Below, piece after piece: positions 44,922-57,325 of a stretch of DNA of 64,000 bases (position 1 is the first letter of the stretch; each line of letters begins with the position of its first letter). Source of the stretch: Aaosphaeria pasadenensis (taxonomy: Eukaryota; Ascomycota; Dothideomycetes; Pleosporales). The position numbers and the translations under genes were made by a program. Under the pieces are notes generated by a model. That model was not told where the DNA came from. It searched no databases and saw only the letters and a program-made list of their open reading frames with translations. The stretch is taken from assembly GCA_022813625.1 (NCBI GenBank), contig JAKLMB010000026.1, positions 504,194 to 568,193 on the forward strand, read 5' to 3'.

Positions 44922-46537
44922 TCATTTGTGACTATGCTCGGCGCATTGTTTTCCGATGACCCATTTCTCCCAGTGTTTACGCTGCGAATAGGTCACTGCC
45001 ACGCCATCGTCCCCCAGACATTCCACACCATCTGCAAAGCTGATGCGCCCGTTGCAATTGCTGCAAGGCAAGGATGCAGGGGTATCTGGGGACATTGGCG
45101 GAAACTCCATATTGCCTCCTTGCTCTGGCTCATCAGTCCCGGCGTCTGACCCAGAATCATACTGCGACTCTTCACTCTCATCGTAGTGGAAGTGATTGTG
45201 ATCTTGGATGTCATGGTCGTCTTCCTCGTGCGTGCTCCAATCATCACTGCTTTCGTCATCAGAGCTCCCCATCAATGGATCATCTGGGACCTCGGCCCCA
45301 AGAACCCACTGCTCACCAAAGTGTTTGTCGTAGTCGATCCTCCGTAGACTAACCCAGTCCAATCTGTCCATGTTGTATCTGAGAAAGGATAGTACATCTT
45401 TCCACCGGCTCCCGTCTTTTAACAATACGTCTCTTAGCCTCAAGCCACGCAAGCGTTCGCGATGCCGGCTGGCTAGGGCTATGATTTCATCTGCATCCAG
45501 TCTCCACGCCTGGATCCCGAAGGCAAGCAGTTTTTCCCATTTGACATGGTGGAATATCTCTTCAAGGCGTAGATTAAGCGGCCTATGAGAAGGGAAGCCG
45601 ATATGCACAGCTTGCATGTTCTTGGCCGCGCTGAACACCACCTTAGATAATGACGATAATTCTCGCATGCGATCGTCGAGATCTATGCCGTCGTCGAAAT
45701 GTAGTTCCAGACATGTCAGGCGCTCGGCAAGCAGCGTGAAAGTGTCGGACGAGTCATCGACGGAGGCGCCTAGCGCGCTCTGGGGGCTCAGCATTGGCGA
45801 TGAGAATCGAGTACAGGGAGACTGGGATGCTAATAGTGCAGCACCAATGGTCTTTGTAGAATGCGAGCATGCTGGTGGCCACCGCAGCTCGACGAGTTGA
45901 TTAAATTCGGCGTGCTGCCGAATATATGAGATCAGCAAGCCATCCTCCTGATCTTGAACACGGAGTATCTGGACATGCTGCAGGGAGGTGAACGCAGAGA
46001 TGGCCATATTCAGGACACGAACGTCTTCTTTTGTCTGAACGATTTCCCTTTGATCGTTCACCTTGCGTACAAAGTGACCGACGTCAAGAGGGCCAAGGCT
46101 CGAGGGAAGGGTTGGTAGCAATTCATGCACGCGCTCACGTCCTATGATCATCTTTAGCCATGCGTACACTTTCCAAAAGGGGCAATATGGACCAGACCTT
46201 CAACGTAGAAAAAGGGCACCATGTAACTGAATTTCTTGACATGTTGAGCAAGATGACGTTGGCCGGCTATGTTCTCCAGTCTCTGCAGGCCCTTGCGCGA
46301 GAATCTGGTAGTTACCCGTGTGAACTGGTGAATGGCACCAAGTTCAGAGAATCTTCTGCAGGTAAGGCGGAAGCTTGCAATGGTATATTCCTGGGAGGGA
46401 TCCGGGCGTTCGGGAGGCTTGAAGCTTTCCTGGGAGAGAAAAGCACGTCGGTCCACACTGATGAGCTTGTCCGGATCGGATCCGATATGGTCGAGAATCT
46501 CACGAAGGAGTTCGTTGGACAAATTGAGGATGCCCAT
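44922..46537 (-). CDS. F-box-like protein with degenerate leucine-rich region
   Basis: Two exons (46537-46198, 46141-44922) joined by a 56-nt intron with a weak donor (GTCTGG) but a good branch site (GGCTAAAG) and acceptor CATAG. Splicing restores FFYVEGRERVHELL, and 519 residues result. The N-terminus (MGILNLSNELLREILDHIG) is an F-box-like helix, which would link targets to an SCF ubiquitin ligase through Skp1. FRLTCRRFSELG is typical of fungal F-box relatives. The middle (LTCLELHFDDGIDLDD, MQAVHIGFPSHRPLNLRLEEI, LRGLRLRDVLLKDGS) is leucine-rich-repeat-like and may bind the target. A strongly acidic linker (SSDDESSDDWSTHEEDDHD) precedes a C-terminal CSNCNGRISF segment. The target is unknown. 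Confidence 0.8.
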
Positions 46538-49406
46538 TGCCAGGCTAAGCAACCATTTACCGGCGGATAAATCACGAGGGATAAGTACAGTACCAGCGAG
46601 TGAGCACGGCTTGAGATCGAGTGGAGCAAAGAGGCGAGTTATGTAGAGAATTTAATGCTGGAATGCAAATGAGTGCTAGAGGGTCGGCCCGGACGGTGTT
46701 GGTGCAGAAGCAGACAGGCGGGAGAGACTGTGGAATTTTTGGGGTTTGGACCAACGAGGCGCCACGGCACTGGTAGCAATGGTTCCAGTCCTTCCGTGGA
46801 GTAGGAGGCGTGGTGTTCAAGTGCGGCGATGAGGGTGAAGATGGCGGTATGGTGTCTGGTCACAGTCTGCCTGTGTGTATGTTCCTTTTGGCCTGTCCGG
46901 GTACTATATATCTGGGTGTCCGCGTGAACGTCTGTCTGGGGACGGGAGCGGGCGAAGAAAGCGGGATAGAGGGGCACGGTGAAGAAGCAGAAGACGAAGA
47001 AGAAGAATTAAAAAGCGGCCCTAGAGCAAACTTCGGAGCTGCACGCTGCTGTAACATGACCTCTCCGTCCAGCGGTCAGGTAAGCGTGAAATGAAGAGGT
47101 GTGGAGGACCGCTGGACACGGTAGAGGAAGACAGACATTGACAGGGAGAGAGGGAGGCAGGCCAGCCCATCCCATGCATCCAAGACATAGTGGCTACAAC
47201 ACAGCAAATCGAAGTCCGCACAGCTTGCTAGGTAGTCAGTCATGTGATCATTTTTGCATGCGGGAAGTAAATGGCTCCTCCCGAGCGAAAAACACTTAGG
47301 ATTAGTATAATTAGTACGTATGGGTCCATGGATGATTCGAGATGGGAGTTGACTGGGGACAGCGCAACGCTTTTCGTAGCAGGGATTGTCTGTCTTAGTC
47401 GCTAAGATAGATAGATGGCTCCCCCATCGTTCAACGACTAGTAACGACAGTAGCTAACTAGATGAATGCTGTGATACTATGTCGAGGTAACTAATTGCTG
47501 TTGTTCAATATACTCTGGTGGAACCACTATGTCCGACCACGAACTCGATAGTTGTTGGTGCGAGGCATGTAGGTAGGATATGTTACGAGACACAAAACTA
47601 CTACATGCAAACTATACCTGCTCATCCGAAAATCCTCTAACTCCTTGTGTCTGTTTACCCCGCCAACTTCGTCTTGCTTTTCTCTGAATAGATCGATCTC
47701 TGGCAGAGTCGGTCTATCCGAACCATCACCACTTCAAAGAGCAGAACAGAACAGAAAAAAGAAAACATACCGACACCCTTTCCGGTATGATGGCACTTCT
47801 CTTCGAATCAGTTGATGCTTCTCGCCCGAGGATCCGTCGTCATACGGTTCGATGCGTTGCCAGCGAAGCGTGCAGCGGGCCCAGGATACCAGGCGCATCG
47901 TTCAAGCACCACCACACAACGGACACCTGCCGAATGACGACAGTACGTTTGCTGAGCATAGCCTTAGAGGGCTGAAACGTGTCTATGGGTAGCGAGTCGC
48001 GACCCTACGATGTATAGTCGCCATGCATTATGGCGAAACCCCATCAAATTGGTCCAGTGCATTTGCTATACTCGCCTCAGCTATGTGCCCCAGATCCCGA
48101 CGAATCTGCCTGAGGAAGAATAGAACAAGAAGAGCCATAGTGAATTGCACTTCCCCCTCCACTCCACTGTTTTATGCCTTGCCTGGTCTCGCCTCATCTC
48201 GCCTCGCGGCAGTAACCGTAACCGCCATGACAGGTTCATCCAACGCCCCGGTCAATGCCCTGCCCTTCAACTTGCAGCAACCACTCGCAGTTCTATGGCA
48301 TACACGCCAGTGTGAAAACACACACATCTCACCTCACCTCGCCCGTCATCATGCCCCCAATCTATCCCGCTCTGCTTCGGTCCTAATTGCTCGTTTGCCA
48401 ACAGCGCCAACAGGACGCATAATCGCGAAAAGGATCGCTGCATGCATACTTGCACATAACACATACATATTGGATTCTTAGTCTCTAATTTTTCTGCAGT
48501 CATCGATATGGGGGTGATCTTGACGCAATCCTACTTTGTACGAGGCGGGTCCCCCGAAAAGCCCGCACACCTATATACGTCAGTCTTGAGAAGAGAACCT
48601 GATTGGAAGATCCCTAGATTCTGAGTGTCGCCCAAGGTGATCCTTTCGGAAATAGCATTGTGTGAACAATGAATAGCGGCGTTCCACAGAGTCGTGAAGG
48701 TCGGGTTGTTACTCTTGAGTCTTGAACTTGAGAACTGAACTGCTGGTTGTGTGGACGTGCGTACATACACGTGCCGCTCCCCGCCCATTGGCCCAATCTT
48801 TGGAAGCGCCGGCCACATGGTACTGGCGCTCGGGCACTTATTCCACTATCTAATCTACACCTACGAAGTACGGAGTACACACTTACACTTATACACCCTG
48901 CACAGTACGAGGTGTGTACTCCATACATACACTCTTAACCGCTGAGTACCTTGGTACTGTATGTTGCGATCCAATCCACAACACGATATCGTATCGTGTG
49001 GCTTGATGGAACAGTTGGCCAGCTGTAGGTACGGAGCAGGAACCCTACAAGACAATAAAAACTTCGCACAAAGTGCGTGTACACTGTGCAGTATAGCACA
49101 TACATACGCCCACAACGCGGTACACCCTTTGTTCTAAGCCAAACATATCACATCATATCGCTCTCCAGCACCTAGGATGACAATCGTACGGGGTTGTAAC
49201 CGCTCATGAACCAATCCCTCGAAATTCTTAGCCTTCACCAAGGTTGCCCACATCTACTGTAACCCCTTCTCATTGCAGGGAACGTCAGCTGTCACATATT
49301 TTACCAATGCGTACATGAATCTCACCCCGGGCTGTCAATCATTCATTGATCATAGCTACCCATCGAGCAATTGGAAAACATTCGTCTGACATATCTAACT
49401 ACAATA
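46538..49406. other. 2.9-kb intergenic region, no supported gene
   Basis: No ORF with recognisable features or splice structure on either strand. One GTACGGAGTAC motif lies at 48868-48878. The last part is presumably the 3' flank of the adenylyltransferase gene. Confidence 0.5.
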
Positions 49407-50699
49407 TCAACGTTGAGCTGCAACCGAATCCGCCCTCTCAGCCAATCGCCGCCGTATTTCCGTGCTACTCAATTTACTTTGAAACGTTTCGTCCACGTCC
49501 TCACCCTCTTCCTCACCAGCATCAAGCACGTCCACTTCAAAAATCTCCAACGCATGCCACCCCTGCTCGTCGCGCTTGCGGTTCACAGCTGCACCTCCGC
49601 CCCTCGTCTCCTTCGATATGACGAGAGCGGTGAGATCTTCCTCTGTGATGGTTGGCCCGAAGGGATCCCATATCTCAATGTACCTGACGACTAGATTATA
49701 GGGATAGTAGATATAAACGCCATGGCCGTTCGGTCCAGGTTCATGCTTGTGCTCGATGCGTATCCTACTGTCATCTGCCTGTCCGAAATTGATGATTGAG
49801 TCGAGGAAATTGTGTGTTGTTTCCTGACGACGCTCCCAGCTCTCGAGAACGGATGCAAATTTCTTGTTCTTGAGTAACTCGTCACCTGTCATGCCAATCG
49901 TGAGCGTTGCAGGGCTGCTATTATCGCCCAGAATGGACGTGTTACCACCCCTCTTTAGGACAAAGGCAAACATTGTAAGGAGCAACTTGTGTCCTAGATG
50001 GAGGTGGTCGAAGGTGCCACCAAGGATTACAGACTTATGGTCTTTCGCTTCAAAGACTTGCTCTTGTGATGCAGTAGTGTCAGGTGCGGAAGAGGTTGTC
50101 GATCTAGTTCCTTCCACCTCGACTATACCCCCACGGACCTTCGAAATGCTGTGCTGATGTGACGATGGCCCTAGAGAAAGGAAATTCCTCAACAACGCAT
50201 CCCCTTGCTCGCTCTCGACGGAGAAGATCGTGTCCCATGGCCTTGGGCAACGTGCCAACGTATACAAGTCAATTGCCGGGCCCTGTAGTTCTTGTTCCGG
50301 GGTAGCCTCCTCGGGTGCCCGCGCCAATTGTCCATCACGAGGGTACGCAACCAATATGATGCGGGCGTCGACGCCCTCTGCATCCTCGGTGTCGATTGCG
50401 TCCTTGGCGGCGATGGTGCAGATCAGCTTGTAGAGGTTGGCTACGAGCTTTTGGGTGGTCGCATACAGTGGTCCTCTTGGGGAATTGAGTTGTCCATAGA
50501 GGTGCGGACACGGCAATGCAATGTCGAGAATGGTGGGCTTCTTCTGCTGGTGGTCACGGTGGGGATCCCTGGCGAGTTGCCTCAACACGGAGAACAGACA
50601 TGAGTTGTATGCGGCCTTCAGGGCGGAATACGTGGGTGGTGACGGTGCAGGGGGAAGTAGAAGCAGTGAGTGGTGAGATGGCTTGTGTGACGGGGGCAT
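49407..50699 (-). CDS. CAB4: Phosphopantetheine adenylyltransferase (Cab4-like)
   Basis: Single exon. From ATG 50699 it has 430 residues (MPPSHKPSHHSLLLLPPAP). The frame stays open upstream with another ATG at 50861 that would add 54 low-complexity residues rich in Ser/Leu and Arg, possibly a mitochondrial presequence or just 5' leader; I prefer 50699. The enzyme joins ATP to 4'-phosphopantetheine to give dephospho-CoA, the penultimate step of CoA synthesis. The nucleotidyltransferase signature VILGGTFDHLHLGHKLLL holds the H-x-G-H active site. TIGMTGDELLKNKKF and a late STEIRRRLAE (ISSTEIR-type motif) complete the fold. The N-terminal ~220 residues (ILDIALPCPHLYGQL, VANLYKLICTIAAKD) are the usual fungal extension. 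Intronless in a window where most genes are split. Confidence 0.93.
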   Translation of the reverse strand: MPPSHKPSHHSLLLLPPAPSPPTYSALKAAYNSCLFSVLRQLARDPHRDHQQKKPTILDIALPCPHLYGQLNSPRGPLYATTQKLVANLYKLICTIAAKDAIDTEDAEGVDARIILVAYPRDGQLARAPEEATPEQELQGPAIDLYTLARCPRPWDTIFSVESEQGDALLRNFLSLGPSSHQHSISKVRGGIVEVEGTRSTTSSAPDTTASQEQVFEAKDHKSVILGGTFDHLHLGHKLLLTMFAFVLKRGGNTSILGDNSSPATLTIGMTGDELLKNKKFASVLESWERRQETTHNFLDSIINFGQADDSRIRIEHKHEPGPNGHGVYIYYPYNLVVRYIEIWDPFGPTITEEDLTALVISKETRGGGAAVNRKRDEQGWHALEIFEVDVLDAGEEEGEDVDETFQSKLSSTEIRRRLAERADSVAAQR

Positions 50700-51505
50700 G
50701 TTGGCAAGATGTCGTAGTACGATATGAGGTTGCGCCCGTGGTTTATATGAGAATGGTGACGACGACAACGACGACGACAATAACAACGATGTTGATGACG
50801 ATGGTGATACTGACAGTGCTTTGGAAGGTTTAGGCAATTGACGGACCAGGACAAACAGCATGAAGGGTGGTTTGACTGGGTTGAAGTATGTGTGTAGGTT
50901 GTTAGTGGGGGACGCAGGTCCTCTGACATGATTGACCGAGGTGAAGTACTTAATAGGCAATACATGCTAAGTAGGCACAACGGGTACCTACAACTACCAC
51001 TTGTACCTACGAGTACCTACCTAGGCATTGCTAGGGTAATTCATGCTATGCTGCAATCAGTAAATATCTGGTACGACTCTGGAGGTAAGATGGAGTAGTG
51101 TAGTCAGATGTGGTCCTCGGCAGGTGAAGTGTGATTATTTGAAGAGCCATTCCATGTTCATCATTGTTACCAAAGTATCAACTGTAACTATAATAGATGA
51201 TGATCATAATAATTATAATACTCATATTGATAGTACTCTGATAGAGGGGTGATCGGTTTCCTGTCTTGGTCGGCGCTGCCAAGACTTGCGGAAATCTCCC
51301 AATATGACCCAACAGTGAAGTGAACACACCCAGACCCGACCCTGAGTTGTGTTGCCTGTCCTGTCCTGTCCTGTCCTGTCTCCAATTCGCGTGCGTCAGT
51401 CCCGAAATTCCAACCCCTCAACTGCAAGAGCTACGAACCCAGCAGCAGCAACCCAAAGCAGGTACCGCTCTGTGCTGTCTCTCTCCTACGATCCCTCGCG
51501 GCACC
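50700..51505. promoter_or_regulatory. Divergent intergenic region, adenylyltransferase / WD40 gene
   Basis: 806 bp between start codons pointing outward (644 bp if the upstream ATG is used). It includes TACCTAC-type repeats near 50985-51025 and a CTGTC/CTGTCCTGTC run at 51357-51380 just before the WD40 start. Confidence 0.5.
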
Positions 51506-51895
51506 ATGCCGTTCCATTCCCACCACTCCAACAATGCGCAGCAGAACTCTCCAGCCGCGGGCATCTTCCAGGCTGCGCAGGCCTTGGGCGCCATCGGGGC
51601 GCCCACCGGCAACCTCAGAGTCGCAGCGACCGGGCAGACAAACGCAGGGACAGATGCCTTGATGCCTGGCAGTGGGAATGCTCCTGGTGTTCAGTCTCCC
51701 ACAGGGAATGCATCCAGCAGTCAATCTCATCTCGTAGGCGGAGGTCAAGCGCCGGCTGCCTCAGCTCCACCACAGTCCAACAGTAGCTCTTACGACCCTC
51801 TCCGCCGCGCGCCGACCTTAAGGACCGAAGAATTGCATATTCCAACCTCCTCTCATACACCGACAACTGCGCAACACCATCTCCACCAGCAGCAT

Positions 51896-51926
<31 letters not shown>

Positions 51927-53985
51927 TCCATCAGCCGCAGCATCAGCACCTGCAGCAGGTGTACAATTCTCCAGACCAGTATTCCACAGGCTCGGCGCCC
52001 AACATTGGTCTCCACCAAGCTACCCCACAAGCCTCGCAATACTCCAATCCACCACCACCTGCCTCCGCCGGCGTCCCTGGCAGTCTACAAGCTGGAAACA
52101 ACCCTCAGCAACACCTGCAACTGCAGCAGCAACTGCAACAACGGCCGGGCCCCTCTTCTGCATACACCGCTCCCTCGACCGTCCCTACTGTGCCCCAGAT
52201 CAACACCAATGCCCAGCAATATACCCTTCCTACGCGATCCAACACCATGAGTCAATCACAACATCCCTCCTCGCATACCTATTCACGATCAAGCCCTGCC
52301 GGTCTAGGGCCAGATCAGAAATACATTCCTTTCTCGAATACCCCAGAGAACCCCAACTCGAAATATGTCGCCGGCACGCCCGCTCAGAAATATTATCCTG
52401 CCGGTGCAGCGTCCAATTCACCACTCGGCCTTGCCGACATTCGGCCCCGCGCAAACTCGAACATGGAAGAGTCGGCCATGGTCGGGGGACAGTTCTTCAA
52501 TGACAGTGATCGCTCACCGTCCAATAGCAATTACCTCGCGCCATGGCCTGTATATGCGTTCGATTGGTGCAAATGGAATGTCCCTCCCGGCAACGGTGCA
52601 GGAAAGATGGCTGTCGGAAGCTACCTCGAAGATACGCACAATTTCGTACGTTCTCCCTCCCTTGTCCCTTACCTCATGAGCTTTCCCATGACTGATTGCA
52701 CTCGCCATAGATCCAAATCATTGATACCCAGCTTTCCCCCCAAGATCCATCCACGCCTGGCGCACCATCGATCGGACTCTCCTACGAAAAGATAGCCGAA
52801 GCTACCTGCTCATACCCAGTGACACGCATACTTTGGGAGCCTCCGAGTGGCCAGAAGCAAAGCACCGACTTACTTGCAACAAGTGGAGTAAGGGAAAACA
52901 TTGCAAAGGTGAAGGTGCATCAGGCTGACAATATTCCAGGACCACTTGCGGCTCTGGTCATTGCCGTCGTCTGCTGGCTCGAATATCAGCAACACAATCA
53001 CTCGAACATCCTCAGTTAATACCCGAGATCCCGCCCCTCAGAAACTCACTCCTCTTGCACTCCTTTCAAACTCCAAAACTCCTGAACATACCGCACCTCT
53101 TACCTCGCTCGATTGGAACACGATGTCCCCGAAGCTCATCATCACGTCGAGCATAGACACAACCTGTACTATATGGGACATTCCCACCCTGACAGCCAAG
53201 ACACAGCTCATTGCACATGACAAGGAGGTGTTCGACGTGCGCTTCTGTGCTGGTAGTGTTGACGTTTTCGTTAGCTGTGGTGCGGATGGCAGTGTCCGCA
53301 TGTTTGACCTTCGAAGTCTTGAGCACAGTACTATCATCTACGAGCCCTCCGAAAAATCTCCCAACGACAAAGACAAGGGTAAGGATACATGTCATTGCAA
53401 GTGTTAACGAAAATTGCTTACTAAATCCTTACAGGCTCTCCTGGTCGCATGTCTCCCACCAAGGCCCAGCAGACCATGACCTATGCTCCTCCCCTACTTC
53501 GCCTGGCCGCATCTCCACACGACTCTCACCTCTTGGCTACCTTTGCCGCCGACTCCTCTCTCATTCGTATTCTCGATGTTCGACAACCAGGCCAGGCATT
53601 GTTAGAACTCCGAGGCCACTCTGCTTCTGTCAATTCGATAGAATGGAATCCTTCACGACGTGGCATGCTTGCATCCGGCGGAGACGATTCTCTTGTTCTC
53701 GTCTGGGATCTGCTCCACTCTCAGAACGGCGCGGTTATCAACAGCGAAACTCCTGGATCAATGCAGCCTCAAGCTCAAGTCGCACAGCAGCCAATCAATG
53801 GTGGTGCCAACCAACCCACTGCTGGCCAAGGAGGAACCGCGAACCAAAAGGGACCTTACGCAAGCTGGAGGTGCGACTACGAGGTTGGTAATCTAAGCTG
53901 GGCACCCCAAAGCGCATTGACTGGACAAGGGGGAGAGTGGGTTGGTGTTTCTGGCGGCAGAGGCATCTGGGGTGTGAAATTATGA
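51506..53985 (+). CDS. WD40-repeat scaffold protein, WDR68/DCAF7/AN11-like
   Basis: Four exons (51506-52645, 52711-52887, 52940-53378, 53435-53985; introns 65, 52 and 56 nt) encode 768 residues. About 350 N-terminal residues are Gln/Pro/Ser-rich with a polyglutamine stretch (HQQHQQQQQQ) and are probably disordered. The WD40 part starts at YAFDWCKWNVPPGNGAGKMAVGSYLEDTHNFIQIID, the hallmark opening of the WDR68 family, and continues with TRILWEPP, LATSGDHLRLWSL, LTSLDWNTMSPKLIITSSIDTTCTIWDI, DKEVFDVRF, CGADGSVRMFDLRSLEHSTIIYE, GHSASVNSIEWNPS and ASGGDDSLVLVWDL. In animals and plants the family scaffolds DYRK/HIPK kinases or MYB-bHLH complexes. The start at 51506 is the first ATG giving MPFHSHHS; the frame is open upstream. 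Confidence 0.93.
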
Positions 53986-54953
53986 TTGGGATGTTGACCG
54001 TCCGGGTCATGCCCAGGCTTTTCTGCCTTTCCTAGTATCAATCGGGGCAATGAGTATTGTATGATTTGACGAATGTTGAGTAAGAACGCGAAACTTCCTT
54101 TCAGGACCTGTCTGGAGAAAGACTAAAGAAGCAGGGAATGGGACCCGACTGTGATGCCTCTGACTATCACTGTCTTCCGCCATTCAATTAGCATCATTTT
54201 GGAGCGGGGCATTGTGAGCCTTGGAATTTCTTTTATATTGTTTTCTCTAACGGATCTCTTGATACCTCGAATCATATATACCGCATGATTCTCCACTTCT
54301 ACAATAAATGCTCAGGGAGCTATCATCTCTCCCAGTATCTTTGTCGATTTGGGTAGAATCCGAAAACATTTTCAGCTTTCCTCATCGTGCCTTATCCAAG
54401 ATTACTATTCGTTGGGTAAATGCTCTACTCACTTGATGATACGCATGGGATATCCATTGCCATTTCCCCAAATCTGGAAGCAGTGTTTGTCGAATATTGT
54501 AGGTAGGTGAGGTGGCTCACCTAAGTACCTTGGGTTTCCATATCAAGCTGGCTCTCACTCATGTCCTTCCCTTTCCCTCCCTTATTTACCGCTCGAGTCT
54601 GTCCTTGATAACTGAAAGTCGGCACCTCACTTTCAGATCTCGTCTCATGCACAGCTCATCTTCACCGTTTACTTCACCGAACTCTCGCCCTTAAATCTAG
54701 CACGCCGTCCTTTCACTTTTTTATCACGCGGCAATTGCAACGATGATTATACGTCCTAGTGTACCGCCATGCGTAGTAAAGGTCTTGGCACTTTCACCAT
54801 CCAGATATATATCTGGATTTGTACGATCTCTTTTGAGTAGCTTCCATCTGACTTGACTTCAACCTAACCGTCGCTTTGAGGATTGTCTGAAAGAGCTGTT
54901 TTCTCTTCTCGCAGATCTGTTGCCACATACAATCCGTGTATCATCCATTCATC
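53986..54953. other. Intergenic, no supported gene
   Basis: 968 bp between two plus-strand genes; 3' UTR of the WD40 gene and promoter of the next gene. CT-rich near 54560-54720. Confidence 0.5.
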
Positions 54954-57325
54954 ATGAGCAGTATGTGGAGGCGTGAGGAAGGGATCGCTCACAATATGGG
55001 TGTCTTCATGTACCAACCGCCGACGGAGGTTAGGAACGCGGCCATCCGTGGTCAAAGGCCACCAATACAGAGGCTTGGGAATGTTCATCATCATCAAGGT
55101 ATGAAAGGCTCACCTCTATCTGGATGAGACTCTCTTATTAACATATCAGGTCTACTAGAGGCGACGAGCCACGAATCAGATGAGGAGTGTTTCATCGACA
55201 CCACTGAAGCTGAACCTCCGCTACATACCCCCCAAATCATAAATTCTGGTGTAGCTGAGACTGGCAGTAACCTCGACGATTTTGTTCAGCAGCTCCGCGC
55301 AGCTATTGACGAAGAATCAGACAGTGAGGAGTGCAACTCGGTTTCCAGTCCTCCCTCCTCCGCACGCCTCACCTCGCAGTCTTCTGCGCTGACTTTGTCG
55401 ACACCACCATTGACAAACGTGGAGCGTGTTAGCGATCCATCAACACCCTGCCCGCGTCGGAATTCTCCTGAGCGTGTAATCGAAAGCGATCATTTTGATC
55501 CTCAACAGCAAAATTTCTTGTCAGAATCTGTCATTCGACGTCCAGACTGGCTAAGGACCCGACGCGATCAAGGCCCGGTAGATTGGGATACCCGTGCTTC
55601 GAACACTGAGACGGTCGACATAACACCGAGAGATCTCGATAGAAACTCTAGGCACAATTGGACCGAATCAGAACGCGTCGTGGTTATGGTGTTATATCGA
55701 TGGTACCAATGTAGCGACAAGGAGTGTTCAACCATCTTCAATGCCATCTACCCGTCCGATACGCCTCTCAGAGGAAATGTCATCAGGGTATGTCCCAAAG
55801 CTAATTCGAAGATTGAAGAACGTAAATCTAACCATCACGATAGATACAATTTGAGACACGGGGCAATCATGAGCTCCGGCGCTCTTTCTTTGCAGTGCCT
55901 TTTGATGACCCTGATCATCTGTATGCGAACGTAAGGCGGCTAGTAGAGAATGTGAGTTTTAAGTTCTATTAATTATAATGGAGAGCTAACCTTTTAACCA
56001 GACAAGCCAATCTCTTGGGATTGAGCTTCGACACCGATCACTGTTGAACGGTAACATGCACCGGAACGAAGGACTCGTGTCAGAGACCGACCGTCTCGCC
56101 TATCTGAGAGGCGATTTCGCCAGGAGCAGCAGCCTACACACGCCGAAATCCACGAGTAGCCCTTGGAGCGGACGTCGAATTCTATACATCGATGACCACG
56201 AGGGCTTTAGTGATGTCGAGATTGGGCCATCGCCGACGTTTTCGTTTTCGAGCGAATCGAATGATACCGTCGTTGTCGGCCGATCGGATTTCAACCTTGC
56301 GTTCCGTGTGTGGTGTGAAGATACGTCGTGCGTTATACCCACCCACTGGATACGAGAGACGTACTCACAACACGCTTTAGTTACACGCAGTATGATAAAG
56401 CTCTGGGGTTCCGCGCTAATCGGTACATCGGCTGTGTGCATGTCCCTGATCCCATAGATCTCGAAACCCAGCCAGACTTGTTCTACAATGAGGTTGCAAG
56501 TCACATGAGCAAAACCGGAGGCGCGTCGTCCAGGTTCATAAGTGTGGTCAGTAGTTCCGAAAATCGATCGACTATTCAGAAACTGACTGTAGACTGTCTA
56601 GGTATCTTCATTTATTCAGCTTCTCAAGATCGCCGAAGAAAAGGGAGAAAATTCAAAGATAGCCGCTATAGATCTTGATAGGATCCTAGATAGGTCAGCA
56701 TACAGAGCATATGATGTCGTAAAAGAGCTCAGAAGGAGATCCTTATACTCTTTTAGGTACTCAGGTATAAAAATATCCAAATGCAACATAATTACCAGCA
56801 GAAGATGCTAACACGTCACCTCTAGCAAGTGCCGAAACCATTATCCACGGAGAGATCCCCAAAGCCGCCATCCTCGCTATCATCGACTTTTCAGAGCTGA
56901 AACGCCTGACACCCAACTGCATCGTGGACTTCCTGAAGCTCCCAATCTTTGCCACAGGATCGGTGCGCACGATAGTCCCCCAGCTTCGGGAACTCGGACA
57001 CCACGTCGATCCTAACTTCAGCTATGTCTGTGGCAGCATCTCACGTCTTCTCGGACTACATCAAGAAGCCGCCTCTCTGCGTCACATCCAAGAACTCGTT
57101 TCGTTCCTGGTAGATGGATGGAGCTTGGTCGTCGAGAGCGATGCCGAGTATCTGAAATTCTGTGCTGACGTGTATGCGCAGACGCTTTCAAGTGATATCC
57201 ACGACGCCTCGGACGTCGCGGACGCATTCATTGCCGGGATTAAAGGTGGTGAGGAGAACTTGTTGCGTTTTAGTGGTGGATCTGGACAGCGGCGGGCTCG
57301 AAAACGCAGGAGAGCTTCTTCTTAG
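54954..57325 (+). CDS. Seven-exon protein with Myb-like segment and ADP-ribosyltransferase-like fold pattern (DUF7587-like)
   Basis: Exons 54954-55098, 55150-55787, 55844-55951, 56002-56327, 56381-56546, 56602-56764 and 56826-57325 (introns 50-61 nt) close in frame to 681 residues. The intron before the last exon has a perfect GCTAAC branch site. The first ~210 residues are acidic and Ser/Pro-rich. HNWTESERVVVMVLYRWYQCS with STIFNAIY (about 215-250) resembles a Myb/SANT-like helix set. The C-terminal domain has three spaced marks: FRVWCEDTS (Arg399), RFISVVSSFIQLL (Ser459, Ser463, Ser464) and ETIIHGEIPKAAI (Glu525). This arrangement resembles the R, S-x-S and E motifs of ADP-ribosyltransferase folds and the fungal DUF7587 domain; enzymatic activity is not implied. 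The last ~150 residues end in a basic tail (RRARKRRRASS), a possible nuclear signal. Confidence 0.72.
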
